From assembly GCA_963702685.1 (NCBI GenBank), contig CAVPDQ010000014.1:619595-683594 (forward strand): 64,000 nucleotides of DNA, written 5' to 3'. The DNA is from AP-15 sp963702685 (GTDB taxonomy: Bacteria > Pseudomonadota > Alphaproteobacteria > ATCC43930 > CGMCC-115725). The number at the start of each line of letters is the position of its first letter. The stretch's first letter is position 1. Of this stretch, positions 26,580 to 34,794 are shown piece by piece. The notes under the pieces were generated by a model. That model was given only the letters and a program-made list of their open reading frames with translations. It was not told where the DNA came from and searched no databases. A program made the position numbers and the translations under genes.

Positions 26580-27783
26580 ATGCGCGAAGCGGTGATCGTC
26601 TCGACTGCCCGCACGCCGATCGGGCGGGCCTATCGCGGCGCCTTTAACGACACCTCGGGCCAGGAGCTCGCCGGCCATGTCGTGGCGCATGCGGTCGAGC
26701 GCGCCGGCATCGACCCGGCCGAAATCGAGGATGTGGTGCTGGGCTGCGCGCTGCAGCAGGGCTCGACCGGCTACAACATCGCGCGCCAGGCGGCGCTCCG
26801 CGCCGGGCTGCCGGTCACCGTGCCGGGCATGTCGATCGACCGGCAATGCGCCTCGGGGCTGATGGCGATCGCCACCGCGGCCAAGGAAATCATCGACGAC
26901 GGCATGAATATCGCGGTCGGCGGCGGCGTCGAGTTCGATCTCTTTGGTCCAGAACGAGCATCGGAACCAATACCGGGCGCAGGATCCGTGGCTCGTCGAG
27001 CATCGGCCCGACCTCTACATGACGATGATCGAAACCGCCGAGATCGTCGCCGAACGCTATCAGGTGACGCGCGAGGCGCAGGACCTTTATGCGCTCTCCT
27101 CGCAGCGGCGCACCGCGGCGGCGCAGGCCGAAGGGCGGCTCGCCCGGGAGATCGTGCCGTTGCCGTCGCTGATGCGGGTCGAGAACCGCGACACCGGCGA
27201 AACCGCGCAGGTCGCGGTGACGCTCGACAAGGACGAGGGCAATCGCCCCTCGACCACGCTCGAAGGCCTCACCGCGCTAAAGCCGGTGTTCCGCGACGGG
27301 ATGACCGTCGCCGAGGGCCGCTTTGTCACCGCCGGCAACGCCTCGCAGCTTTCCGACGGCGCCTCGGCCGCGGTGCTGATGGAGGCGGCAGAGGCCGGGC
27401 GGCGCGGGGTGCAGCCGCTCGGCGCCTACCGCGGCATCGCCATCGCCGGCTGCGCCCCCGATGAAATGGGGATCGGCCCGGTTTTCGCCGTCCCAAAGCT
27501 GCTCCGGCAGCACGGGCTGAGGGTCGAGGATATCGGCTTGTGGGAATTGAACGAGGCGTTTGCGGTGCAAGCGCTCTATTGCCGCGACCGGCTCGGCATC
27601 GACCCCGAGCGCTACAATGTCGATGGCGGCGCGATCTCGATCGGCCATCCCTACGGCATGTCGGGCGCGCGGCTGGTCGGCCACGCGCTGATCGAAGGGA
27701 AGCGACGCGGAGTGCGCTGGGTCGTCGTCACAATGTGCATCGGCGGCGGCATGGGTGCGGCCGGCCTGTTCGAGGTGTTGTGA
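26580..27783 (+). pseudogene. Thiolase (acetyl-CoA acyltransferase family), frameshifted at 26934
   Basis: Thiolases cleave or condense 3-ketoacyl-CoA. Frame 1 from ATG 26580 gives MREAVIVSTARTPIGRAYRG and the nucleophile block SIDRQCASGLMAIATAAKE. The rest is one frame over: VQNEHRNQYRAQDPWLVEHR, LWELNEAFAVQALYCRDRLG, the His block SIGHPYGMSGARLVGHAL and the second Cys in MCIGGGMGAAGLFEV. One extra T in GTCGAGTTCGATC (26928-26940) causes the break; GAGTCGATCTCTTTG would encode the expected ESISL. The repaired protein is about 400 residues with all catalytic residues present. Confidence 0.9.
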
Positions 27784-27941
27784 GAAACGGGACCATATAT
27801 TCCAAGAATCCATCGCAACACCCTACCATATCTTGATTAAGGATGATTTATCCTCGATTAAGGGAAAATTGCTCGATTGTTGCTTTGACGATTCTCTGAC
27901 CCCGGCTATGCTGGCCGCAGCAACGCCTCAGGGGATGCCCG

Positions 27942-28664
27942 ATGCGCTCTCTTTTGCTGTCCGCGATAGCGGTGCTGGCGCTCGGCCAGAGTGTCGCGGC
28001 GGGGGAGCGCAGCACGCTCGGCCAGAATGTCGCGGCGGGAGAGCGCAGCGCGCTCGCGCCGACAGATGTCGCGGCGGGAGAGCGCAGCGCGCTCGACCGT
28101 GTCGCCTTTGCCGTCGATGGCGCCGAATTGAGCCATGGCCGTGACAACGCGATGTGGCGCGCCGATCCCACCGGGCCGCAGGGGCCGATGCAAGTCAGCG
28201 CCGCGGCGGCGGCCGATATCGGCGGCGGCGACCGGTTCGACGCCGATCAAAACCGGGCGATCGGCCGCGCTTATCTGCAGCAGCTCTTTTCGCGTTACCG
28301 CAACTGGCCGGACGCGATCGCCGCCTATAACTGGGGCATCGGCAACCTGAACGCCTGGGTCGAGGCGGGGCGGCCTCCGAACAAGCTGGTCGACGGGGTC
28401 GAGGCCTATATCGGGCGGGTGTTGCACGACAGCGGGCTGTGCACCGATGCAGCCGCACCGCTGGCCCCGCGCAACCTAGGCCCGCGCAACCCGGGTCCGC
28501 GCAAAAACGCAGCAAAGGATGCGCTGGCTGCCGCCGAATGCGCGGAATTCGCAGCCTTGGGCGCGGCCTCGGGAAAATTCGGCCTGACCTCGGGCAAGTT
28601 CTATCGGCGGCTCGACCAGGCGATGCAGCTCGCGGCAAAGCGCCTGCCCGCCGCCCAGCGCTGA
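27942..28664 (+). CDS. Secreted lytic-transglycosylase-like protein with N-terminal tandem repeats
   Basis: The 240-residue protein has a signal peptide (MRSLLLSAIAVLALGQSVAA). Three tandem VAAGERS-T/A-L units follow, encoded by 28-bp repeats at 27993, 28029 and 28068. A goose-lysozyme/SLT-like domain comes next: DGAELSHGRDNAMWRADPTG, GPMQVSAAAAADIGG and AIAAYNWGIGNLNAWVEAG, with Glu in the first block as the likely catalyst. The C-terminus carries AaRNLGPRNPGPR-type repeats. It would cleave peptidoglycan glycan strands in the periplasm. The E-S context is weakly conserved, so activity is not certain. Confidence 0.75.
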   Translation: MRSLLLSAIAVLALGQSVAAGERSTLGQNVAAGERSALAPTDVAAGERSALDRVAFAVDGAELSHGRDNAMWRADPTGPQGPMQVSAAAAADIGGGDRFDADQNRAIGRAYLQQLFSRYRNWPDAIAAYNWGIGNLNAWVEAGRPPNKLVDGVEAYIGRVLHDSGLCTDAAAPLAPRNLGPRNPGPRKNAAKDALAAAECAEFAALGAASGKFGLTSGKFYRRLDQAMQLAAKRLPAAQR

Positions 28665-28932
28665 CCGCCGGCTTGCTGCTGACCGCTGCACTCGGCACGC
28701 ATCACCCCCACCCCGACCCGCCCCCATCGAGGGGGCGGGAGTACAAACAGGCGTGCTGACAAAGGCCCCCTGATAAAGGCCCTCCCCCTTGATGGCTTGA
28801 TGGGGGAGGGTTTGGGAGGGGGTGAGAGCGGTGCAATTTGATCGGAAACCGCTCTGGAGGTCAAAGCTGGCGGCCATACGGCCGAATATAACAGGTCAGC
28901 CGGCGCGGCGCGGCAGCGCGACGTCCGCTTTG
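28665..28932. other. Intergenic region with palindromic repeat
   Basis: No gene is seen. The GC-rich CCCCCACCCCGACCCGCCCC tract and the hairpin at 28780-28810 are the only structures. Confidence 0.5.
28780..28810. repeat. Palindromic repeat / hairpin CCCTCCCCC...GGGGGAGGG
   Basis: Arms at 28780-28788 and 28802-28810 form a strong stem, followed by TTTGGGAGGGGGTGAG. This 'CCTCCCCCTTGATGG...' type is a common intergenic repeat. It could also act as a bidirectional terminator between the transglycosylase and the convergent small gene. Confidence 0.55.
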
Positions 28933-29079
28933 CTAGAGAGCGCCTGCCTCGCAGCAGCGGGCGACGAAAACGGCGAGCCGCAGCACCACATCCCACATCA
29001 GCAACGCCAGCGCGATATTGGCCAACGCCGCGGTAGCGAGCGGCAGCGGCGGATCGGCCGAGCCTAGCCCCTGTCGCAT
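28933..29079 (-). CDS. Putative 48-residue membrane protein
   Basis: A short frame begins at ATG 29079, with AGGAGGAGACC immediately upstream, a near-ideal ribosome-binding site. It encodes one hydrophobic helix (LPLATAALANIALALLMWDV, continuing VLRLAVFVARCC) and stops at TAG 28933. The strong site and clean helix support a real small gene. No family recognised. Confidence 0.5.
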   Translation of the reverse strand: MRQGLGSADPPLPLATAALANIALALLMWDVVLRLAVFVARCCEAGAL

Positions 29080-29313
29080 TGGTCTCCTCCTGCAAGCTCG
29101 TGCCGGCTCGGCGCATTTCGCCCATCAATGTTAACGCAACAAACGTGCCAATCTCGTGCACTTTGTAATCAAACGCTTTTTTCAGCGACGCCGGTCTCGA
29201 CTGTAAGATTTTCCGTCGGTTTATGACGGATCGAGCCGGCTTCGCCGATGCGTCTTGTAAAGCCGCAACCGCCCTCATTAGAGTTGGCGGTGAATTCTTT
29301 GTGGAGAGATCGG
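29080..29313. other. Divergent intergenic region small protein / nitroreductase
   Basis: 234 bp, lower GC in the middle (TTAACGCAACAAACGTGCC). It presumably carries promoters for both directions; no operator recognised. Confidence 0.35.
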
Positions 29314-29964
29314 ATGCCGGAAGCTGCACCAGGGGGAACGGACGTCTTCGAGATCATGCATACGACACGGGCGATGCGGCGGTTGAAGCCCGATCCGGTC
29401 CCCGACGACCTCGTCCGCAAGATCCTGCTCGCCGGGCAGGCGGCGGCCAATGGCGGCAACACCCAGCGCTGGCGTTTCCTGGTGCTGAAAAACCATCCGG
29501 GCAAAAAAGTCGTGCAGACCTATTACAAAAAGCTCTTCGACGAGGTGGTCGGGCCGCGCTACCGCAACAGCGCGGCGCCGCCCGGATCGGACCAGGCGCG
29601 GCAGCTGCGGCAGATGGCGGCGAACCAGTACCTGACCGAGCATTACCACGAGGCGCCGGTGTGGATCGTCGCCTGCCTCGAAGGCCAGAACCCGGGATAT
29701 TCGTCCGGCGCATCGCTCTATCCGGCGGTGCAGAACATGCTCCTGGCGGCGCGTGCGCTCGGTCTCGGCTCGACCCTGACGACGCGGCATATCGGGGGGT
29801 ACGCCAAGGAATGCGATGAGGCGATGGGCATCCCGCCGGGCTACCACTCCTACGCCATCCTGCCGATCGGCTATCCGATGGGCAGGTTCGGACCGGTCGG
29901 CCGCGGGCCCTTGAGCGAGGTTGTCTATCTCGACGGCTGGGGCAAGCCCTATCCCGGCATCTGA
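29314..29964 (+). CDS. Nitroreductase-family flavoprotein
   Basis: The 216-residue FMN-dependent oxidoreductase carries DVFEIMHTTRAMRRLKPDPV, AAANGGNTQRWRFLVLKN (FMN phosphate binding) and the C-terminal LYPAVQNMLLAARALGLGST. The ATG at 29314 (GGAGAG upstream) starts at the conserved region; a longer open frame from 29248 lacks a site. It is followed 15 bp later by a carboxymuconolactone-decarboxylase-family gene, suggesting a small redox/detoxification unit. Confidence 0.9.
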   Translation: MPEAAPGGTDVFEIMHTTRAMRRLKPDPVPDDLVRKILLAGQAAANGGNTQRWRFLVLKNHPGKKVVQTYYKKLFDEVVGPRYRNSAAPPGSDQARQLRQMAANQYLTEHYHEAPVWIVACLEGQNPGYSSGASLYPAVQNMLLAARALGLGSTLTTRHIGGYAKECDEAMGIPPGYHSYAILPIGYPMGRFGPVGRGPLSEVVYLDGWGKPYPGI

Positions 29965-29979
29965 AGAAGGGGACGGAGC

Positions 29980-30528
29980 ATGCCGAGAATTACCCCGATC
30001 GCCGGCAAAGGCGACGTGCCGGCCGAGCACCAGGGCGCCGTGGACCAGGTGGTCGGCGTCTTTGGCAATGTGCGAGGGCCGTTCAGCATCCTGCTGCACA
30101 GCCCCGGGCTCGCCGAGCGGGTGCTGCCGCTCGTCACCTTTTTCCGCGAGAAGAGCGTGGTCGAGGGGCGGCTGCGCTCGCACGCGATCCTGGCCGCGGT
30201 GCGCGAGAAGGAGGCAGCCTATGTCTGGGCGGCACAGGTGGGTGCTGCGCGCCGCGCCGGGGTGCCCGAAGCGACGATCGACCTCTTGCGCGCCAAAGGC
30301 GACCCCGCCTCGCTCCCCGAGGACGAGCGGGACATCGTCCTCTACACGCGCCAGCTCCTCCGCGCCAACCGTGTGGACCAGGCCCTGTTCGATCGGCTCG
30401 CCGGCCGCCACGGCGCGCAATGGATGGTCGAGCTGACCGCGGCGGCGAACTACTTTGCGTTGCTGTGCGGCATGATCAACGCCTTTGAGGTGCCCGCCCC
30501 ACCCGACGGCGACAAATTGCCGAGCTGA
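29980..30528 (+). CDS. Carboxymuconolactone decarboxylase (AhpD-like) family protein
   Basis: 182 residues, ATG 29980 after GAAGGGGACGG. The all-helical CMD fold is visible in GNVRGPFSILLHSPGLAERV, LRSHAILAAVREKEAAYVWA and AARRAGVPEATIDLLRAKGD. The CXXC of AhpD peroxidase partners is absent, so a peroxidase role is unlikely. Probably co-transcribed with the nitroreductase. Substrate unknown. Confidence 0.88.
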   Translation: MPRITPIAGKGDVPAEHQGAVDQVVGVFGNVRGPFSILLHSPGLAERVLPLVTFFREKSVVEGRLRSHAILAAVREKEAAYVWAAQVGAARRAGVPEATIDLLRAKGDPASLPEDERDIVLYTRQLLRANRVDQALFDRLAGRHGAQWMVELTAAANYFALLCGMINAFEVPAPPDGDKLPS

Positions 30529-30551
30529 CGCGGCCGCGACCGCTCCGCAGG

Positions 30552-31895
30552 ATGGCGCGGGCCCGCGGCTTGATCCTCGCTGCCCCCGCTTCGGGCAGCG
30601 GCAAGACGTTGGTGACGGCGGGTCTGCTGCGGCATCTGCGGCGGGGCGGCATGCGTGTCGCCGCGGCCAAGGCCGGGCCGGATTTTGTCGATCCGACCTT
30701 TCACGCCGCGGCGCTCGGGGTGGCCTCTCCCAATCTCGATGTTTGGGCGATGCGGCCCTCGACCCTCGCCGCCATCGTCGCCGGTCTCGAAGCCGACAGC
30801 GATCTGGTGCTGTGCGAGGGCGTCATGGGCCTGTTCGACGGCACCGGCGCCGATGGCGAGGAAGGCTCCACCGCCGAGCTCGCCCGGCGCACCGGCTGGC
30901 CGGTCGTTCTGGTCGTCGATGCGCGCGGCCAGGGCGCCTCGGTCGCCGCATTGCTGCGCGGCTTTGCCCGGCATCGACCCGACCTCCCGATCGTCGGCGT
31001 CATCTTCAACCGGGTTGCGAGCGCGCGTCACGCAACCTTGCTCGCCGGCGCGACAGCGCGGCACCTGCCGGACCTCGCCGTCCTCGGCGCCCTCTGTGCC
31101 GATCCGGCGCTGGCGCTTCCGTCGCGCCATCTCGGCTTGGTCCCGGCCGGCGAAGCCACCGAGGGCGAGAGGGTTATCGAGCGCGCCGCCATGGCCGTCG
31201 GCGCCGCCCTCGACATCGCCGGGCTCGTCGGGCTGGCGCGCCCGTCGGCGCTGCCTGGAAATGCGGTCCTGCCCGGAAATGCCGGCGCTCCCGGCATCCC
31301 GCCGCCCGGCCGGTGCATCGCCGTCGCCCATGACGACGCCTTTTGCTTTGCCTATCCGAGCTTGCTCGGCAGCTGGCGGCAAGCCGGCTCGGCATTGCGA
31401 TTTTTCTCGCCCCTCGCCGGGGAGCCGCCCGATCCCGACACCGACGCGGTCTATCTGCCGGGCGGCTATCCGGAGCTCTCGGCCGGCCGGATCGCGGCGG
31501 GCGAGGCGTTTCTCAGCGGGCTGCGCCGGGCTGCCGCTGCGGGCAAACCGATTTACGGCGAATGCGGCGGCTACATGGTCCTCGGCGAGTCGCTGATCGA
31601 CGCCGACGGGCGACGCCAGCGGATGGCCGGGCTGCTCCCCCTGGTCACGAGCTTTGCCGAGCGCCGTCTGTCGCTCGGCTATCGGAGCTGCACCTTGCTC
31701 GGCGACGGGCCTCTCGGTCCTGCCGGCACGTTATTTCGCGGCCACGAATTTCACTACTCGACGGTCGCAGACGAAGGCGCGGGCGAGCGCCTGTGGTCGG
31801 CCGCCGACGCGACCGGTGCCGATCTCGGCGGCTGCGGCCTGCGCCGCGGCCCGGTCTTCGGCTCCTTCATCCACCTGATCGACCGCGCCCTTTGA
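30552..31895 (+). CDS. cobB: Cobyrinate a,c-diamide synthase
   Basis: CobB/CbiA amidates cobyrinic (or hydrogenobyrinic) acid using ATP and glutamine, a step in cobalamin synthesis. The 447-residue protein has the N-terminal P-loop (LAAPASGSGKTLVTAGLL), the AKAGPDFVDPTFH block and LCEGVMGLFDG. The C-terminal class I glutamine amidotransferase domain has its nucleophile in YGECGGYMVLGE and a later catalytic His in GHEFHYS. The start is ATG 30552. The 3' end overlaps the convergent methyltransferase gene by 29 bp. No other cobalamin gene is visible here. The nrdJ product at 6-8.4 kb needs this cofactor. Confidence 0.95.
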   Translation: MARARGLILAAPASGSGKTLVTAGLLRHLRRGGMRVAAAKAGPDFVDPTFHAAALGVASPNLDVWAMRPSTLAAIVAGLEADSDLVLCEGVMGLFDGTGADGEEGSTAELARRTGWPVVLVVDARGQGASVAALLRGFARHRPDLPIVGVIFNRVASARHATLLAGATARHLPDLAVLGALCADPALALPSRHLGLVPAGEATEGERVIERAAMAVGAALDIAGLVGLARPSALPGNAVLPGNAGAPGIPPPGRCIAVAHDDAFCFAYPSLLGSWRQAGSALRFFSPLAGEPPDPDTDAVYLPGGYPELSAGRIAAGEAFLSGLRRAAAAGKPIYGECGGYMVLGESLIDADGRRQRMAGLLPLVTSFAERRLSLGYRSCTLLGDGPLGPAGTLFRGHEFHYSTVADEGAGERLWSAADATGADLGGCGLRRGPVFGSFIHLIDRAL

Positions 31896-32661
31896 CCGCC
31901 GACAGGATCGCCACCGGATAGGCGTATTCGATATGGTCGCCGTCGCGCCGCACCGGAATTCCGAGGCTGTCGTCCTCGGCCGAAGCGGCGAACATCCCGG
32001 TGATCTCGGCTTCGTCGCCGGGGTTGGGAAACGAGCGGGCGAGCAGGTTCGCCACGCTGTCGCGCAGCTCGGAAAAGCCGATTTGCGGCGCCGCCAGCCC
32101 GGCCGACCGAAACAGGCCCTCGAGCTCGGCGCGCGGCAGGGCGCGGACATGCGACGGGTCGCGCAGCTTTTCCAGCCGATTGAACTGCGCAGCCTTTTCG
32201 GGATCGGAGGAAGCGCAGGTGTCGGCGATGACGATCCGTCCGTCCGGCGCGCAAACCCGCGCCATCTCGCGCACGACCGCGGTGGGATCGGGAAAGTGGT
32301 GCACCGCAAACCGGGTCGTCACAATGGTGAAGGCACCGTCGGGCCAGGGCAGCGCGGCAACATCGCCCTCCCGCCAGGCAACGTTTGCAATCTTATTTTC
32401 CGCCGCCAGCTGACGGGCGCGATCGAGCATCGCCGGGGTCATGTCGATGCCGGTCGCGTGCCGAACACGGGGGGCAAAGGCGCAGACCACAATCCCGCCG
32501 CCACAGGCGACATCGAGCACCGTGTCGTCCGGTCCCGGTGCTGCGGCGTCGATGATCAACTGCAGGCCACCGGGGTCGGTGATCGGGCTCGCCGTGCTGA
32601 ACGGTACTGCCTGGCGGGTGAACTGATCGCGGATCAGGCTGCTATGGGTGTCGGTCGTCAT
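31867..32661 (-). CDS. Class I SAM-dependent methyltransferase (UbiE-like)
   Basis: 264 residues. SAM motif I is DDTVLDVACGGGIVVCAFA, motif II region HATGIDMTPAMLDRARQLA, and the post-motif region DGAFTIVTTRFAVHHFPD followed by EMARVCAPDGRIVIADTCA. This Methyltransf_11/UbiE-like pattern is often attached to small-molecule methylation; the substrate is not evident. Its 3' end overlaps cobB on the other strand. A link to corrin methylation is not supported. Confidence 0.88.
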   Translation of the reverse strand: MTTDTHSSLIRDQFTRQAVPFSTASPITDPGGLQLIIDAAAPGPDDTVLDVACGGGIVVCAFAPRVRHATGIDMTPAMLDRARQLAAENKIANVAWREGDVAALPWPDGAFTIVTTRFAVHHFPDPTAVVREMARVCAPDGRIVIADTCASSDPEKAAQFNRLEKLRDPSHVRALPRAELEGLFRSAGLAAPQIGFSELRDSVANLLARSFPNPGDEAEITGMFAASAEDDSLGIPVRRDGDHIEYAYPVAILSAVKGRGRSGG

Positions 32662-32842
32662 CTGTCGCTGCTCTGTCGGGGACCGGCATCATAGAAGGCA
32701 GCGGCTCTGTCGTCCTGTTCCATCCGGCGACATGGACAAGCAATCATTTCCCGCCGTTTATCGACACGGTGACGGCGCCCGGCTGGCTAAATCGGCGCCG
32801 CCGACGCCGCTGATCCGCCGGCAAGAGGGCGCGCCCTTTTGC

Positions 32843-32906
32843 GATCAAGCCCTGCCGCGATCAAACCCTGCCGCGATCAAACCCTGCCGCGGTCAAGCCA
32901 TGCCGG
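32843..32906. repeat. Tandem 16-bp repeat, four units
   Basis: GATCAAGCCCTGCCGC, GATCAAACCCTGCCGC (twice) and a diverged GGTCAAGCCATGCCGG lie end to end. The last unit covers the stop codon and final residues of the cyclase gene ending at 32893. Confidence 0.9.
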
Positions 32907-34704
32907 CTTTGCGCAAGCCGTCGAGGAAGTGGTCGGCCCCCTTCCGGGTGCGATAGAGCCGGCTCAAGATGCCATCGACAAAGGCCAGATTGCCGTCGAG
33001 CGCGTTGAGCTCGCAAAGCGGCGCCTGCGCTTCGGCGATATGCCCGAGCTGCCCCAGACCGGCAACGACATAGCGCAGCCCGGCCGGCCAATTGCGGTTG
33101 AGCGCCCAGGCGCGCCGGCCGATCTCGACCGCTTCCCCGTAATGGCCGAGCTGGTAATGCGCCCCGGCCAGCGCCGGAAGCCACATAAACAGCCGCGGAT
33201 CGCTCGGGCTGAGACGGATCCCCTTTTCGGCGAGCGCGATCGCCTCATCCGGCCGATCGCGATAAGTGTACATCTGACCCAGCAGGATATGGACCGCGGC
33301 AAAGCTCGGATTGAGGTTGATCGCCTCCTGAAACTCCGCCACCGCCCGGTCCGAGCGGCTCGTCCACATGCAAACGAGGCCCAGCACGAACCGCGCCAGC
33401 GGAAAACGGCGATCGAGCGAGACCGCATGCTGCGCCAGCTCGTAGGATTCGGCATAGGCGGCGTCGGCATCGGTTGCCCAGCCGAGATAGGCGGCATTGC
33501 ACAGCGCCAAGGCGAGCGCGGCGGTGGCTTGCGGATAGTCGGTGTCGATCCCGAGCGCCCGCCGAAAGAACGCCTGCGCCTCTCGATTGTCCTCTTTGGT
33601 GTGGCGATAATGGTGCCACATCCCGCGCTGATAAAGCTCGTAGGCGTCTTCGTTCGGTCGCGACTGGTCGGCGATGCGGTCGCGCTCGAATTTTAAGAGC
33701 TCGGGCTCGATGGCACCCGCGATCGTGCTGGCGATCTCGTCCTGCAGCTCGAACAAATCCGTCAGGTCGCGATCGTACCGTTCGGCGACGATATGGTGTC
33801 CTGTGTCCGCCTGGATCAGCTGGGCGGTGACGCGAACGCGGTGGCCCGATTTGCGCACGCTGCCTTCGAGCACATAGCGCACACCGAGGTCGCGGCCGAC
33901 TTTTTTGATGTCGACATGGGTGTTCTTGTAGGTAAAGGTCGAATTGCGCGCGATCACCGGAAAGGCGCGCCATCCGGCGAGCATCGTGATGATGTCTTCG
34001 GTGATGCCGTCAGCGAAATATTCCTGCTCGGGATCGCCGCTGAAATTGCTGAACGGCAGCACCGCGATGGCGCGGCGATCGTCAAAGCCGGGTGCGGTTG
34101 GGGCCGCTGCGGTTACGGCTGCGTCGCCGGCCGCGGCGGCGGCGCCCATCCGGTAGACCAGGACCGGCCGGGCGATGTTTTTTAATTTTTGCGGGCCGAG
34201 ATCGGTGAAATCGAAATCGACCTTGCCGACGATTTGGTCGTGGACGATCTGCGTGACGAAGATGCTGCCGGGCTCGGCAAGCGCCTCGAGGCGTGCGGCA
34301 ACGTTGACGCCGTCGCCGAAGATGTCGCCCTCCGCGAAAATAATGTCGCCGAGATTGATGCCGATGCGCAGCGCGATACGCCGCTCGGGCGCCAGCTCCC
34401 GGTTTCTCTGCGCCACCGCTTCACGCAGTGCCGCGGCCGAGCGCGCCGCCTCGACGACGCTGTCGAACTCGCTCAGCGCCTTTTCCCCGCTCGAATTGAC
34501 GACGCGCCCGCCGAATTCGAGGATCAGCGGCTCGATGACCTCCCTGAGCAAGGCGTTGAGCCCGGCCAGAACCTCCGCGTCGCTCTCCGGGAACAGCGGG
34601 CTGTAGCCGGCAACGAGAATTGCCGCGAGGCGGCGCCTGACTCGGTCTCTCCCATTTTCGGACACGGCCACTCGATCATCCCGGTTCGCGGCACCCACAA
34701 TCAT
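32893..34704 (-). CDS. Cyclase-TPR protein with degenerate (probably inactive) class III cyclase domain
   Basis: The 603 residues have a cyclase-like domain (about 25-200), a TolB/FlgO-like segment (AIAVLPFSNFSGDPEQEYFA, GVRYVLEGSVRKSGHRVRVT) and TPR repeats. In active relatives the metal-binding Asp lie in ADVVGYSRLM and GDGLLVEF. Here those blocks read ILVAGYSPLF and GEKALSEF, so both Asp are gone. The rest of the fold, including RIGINLGDIIFAEGDIFGDG and VNVAARLEALAEPG, is well kept. It likely acts as a regulatory or scaffold domain rather than an enzyme. The gene lies 90 bp downstream of an intact paralogue on the same strand. Confidence 0.88.
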   Translation of the reverse strand: MIVGAANRDDRVAVSENGRDRVRRRLAAILVAGYSPLFPESDAEVLAGLNALLREVIEPLILEFGGRVVNSSGEKALSEFDSVVEAARSAAALREAVAQRNRELAPERRIALRIGINLGDIIFAEGDIFGDGVNVAARLEALAEPGSIFVTQIVHDQIVGKVDFDFTDLGPQKLKNIARPVLVYRMGAAAAAGDAAVTAAAPTAPGFDDRRAIAVLPFSNFSGDPEQEYFADGITEDIITMLAGWRAFPVIARNSTFTYKNTHVDIKKVGRDLGVRYVLEGSVRKSGHRVRVTAQLIQADTGHHIVAERYDRDLTDLFELQDEIASTIAGAIEPELLKFERDRIADQSRPNEDAYELYQRGMWHHYRHTKEDNREAQAFFRRALGIDTDYPQATAALALALCNAAYLGWATDADAAYAESYELAQHAVSLDRRFPLARFVLGLVCMWTSRSDRAVAEFQEAINLNPSFAAVHILLGQMYTYRDRPDEAIALAEKGIRLSPSDPRLFMWLPALAGAHYQLGHYGEAVEIGRRAWALNRNWPAGLRYVVAGLGQLGHIAEAQAPLCELNALDGNLAFVDGILSRLYRTRKGADHFLDGLRKAGMA

Positions 34705-34794
34705 GGTGCCGCGCTGGGCCGCCGCAAAGTGAACCGCTTCACCCGCGACATTCCGATCGATCTTAGCAGAAGCGCCGGGCGCAGGAGAAATCGA

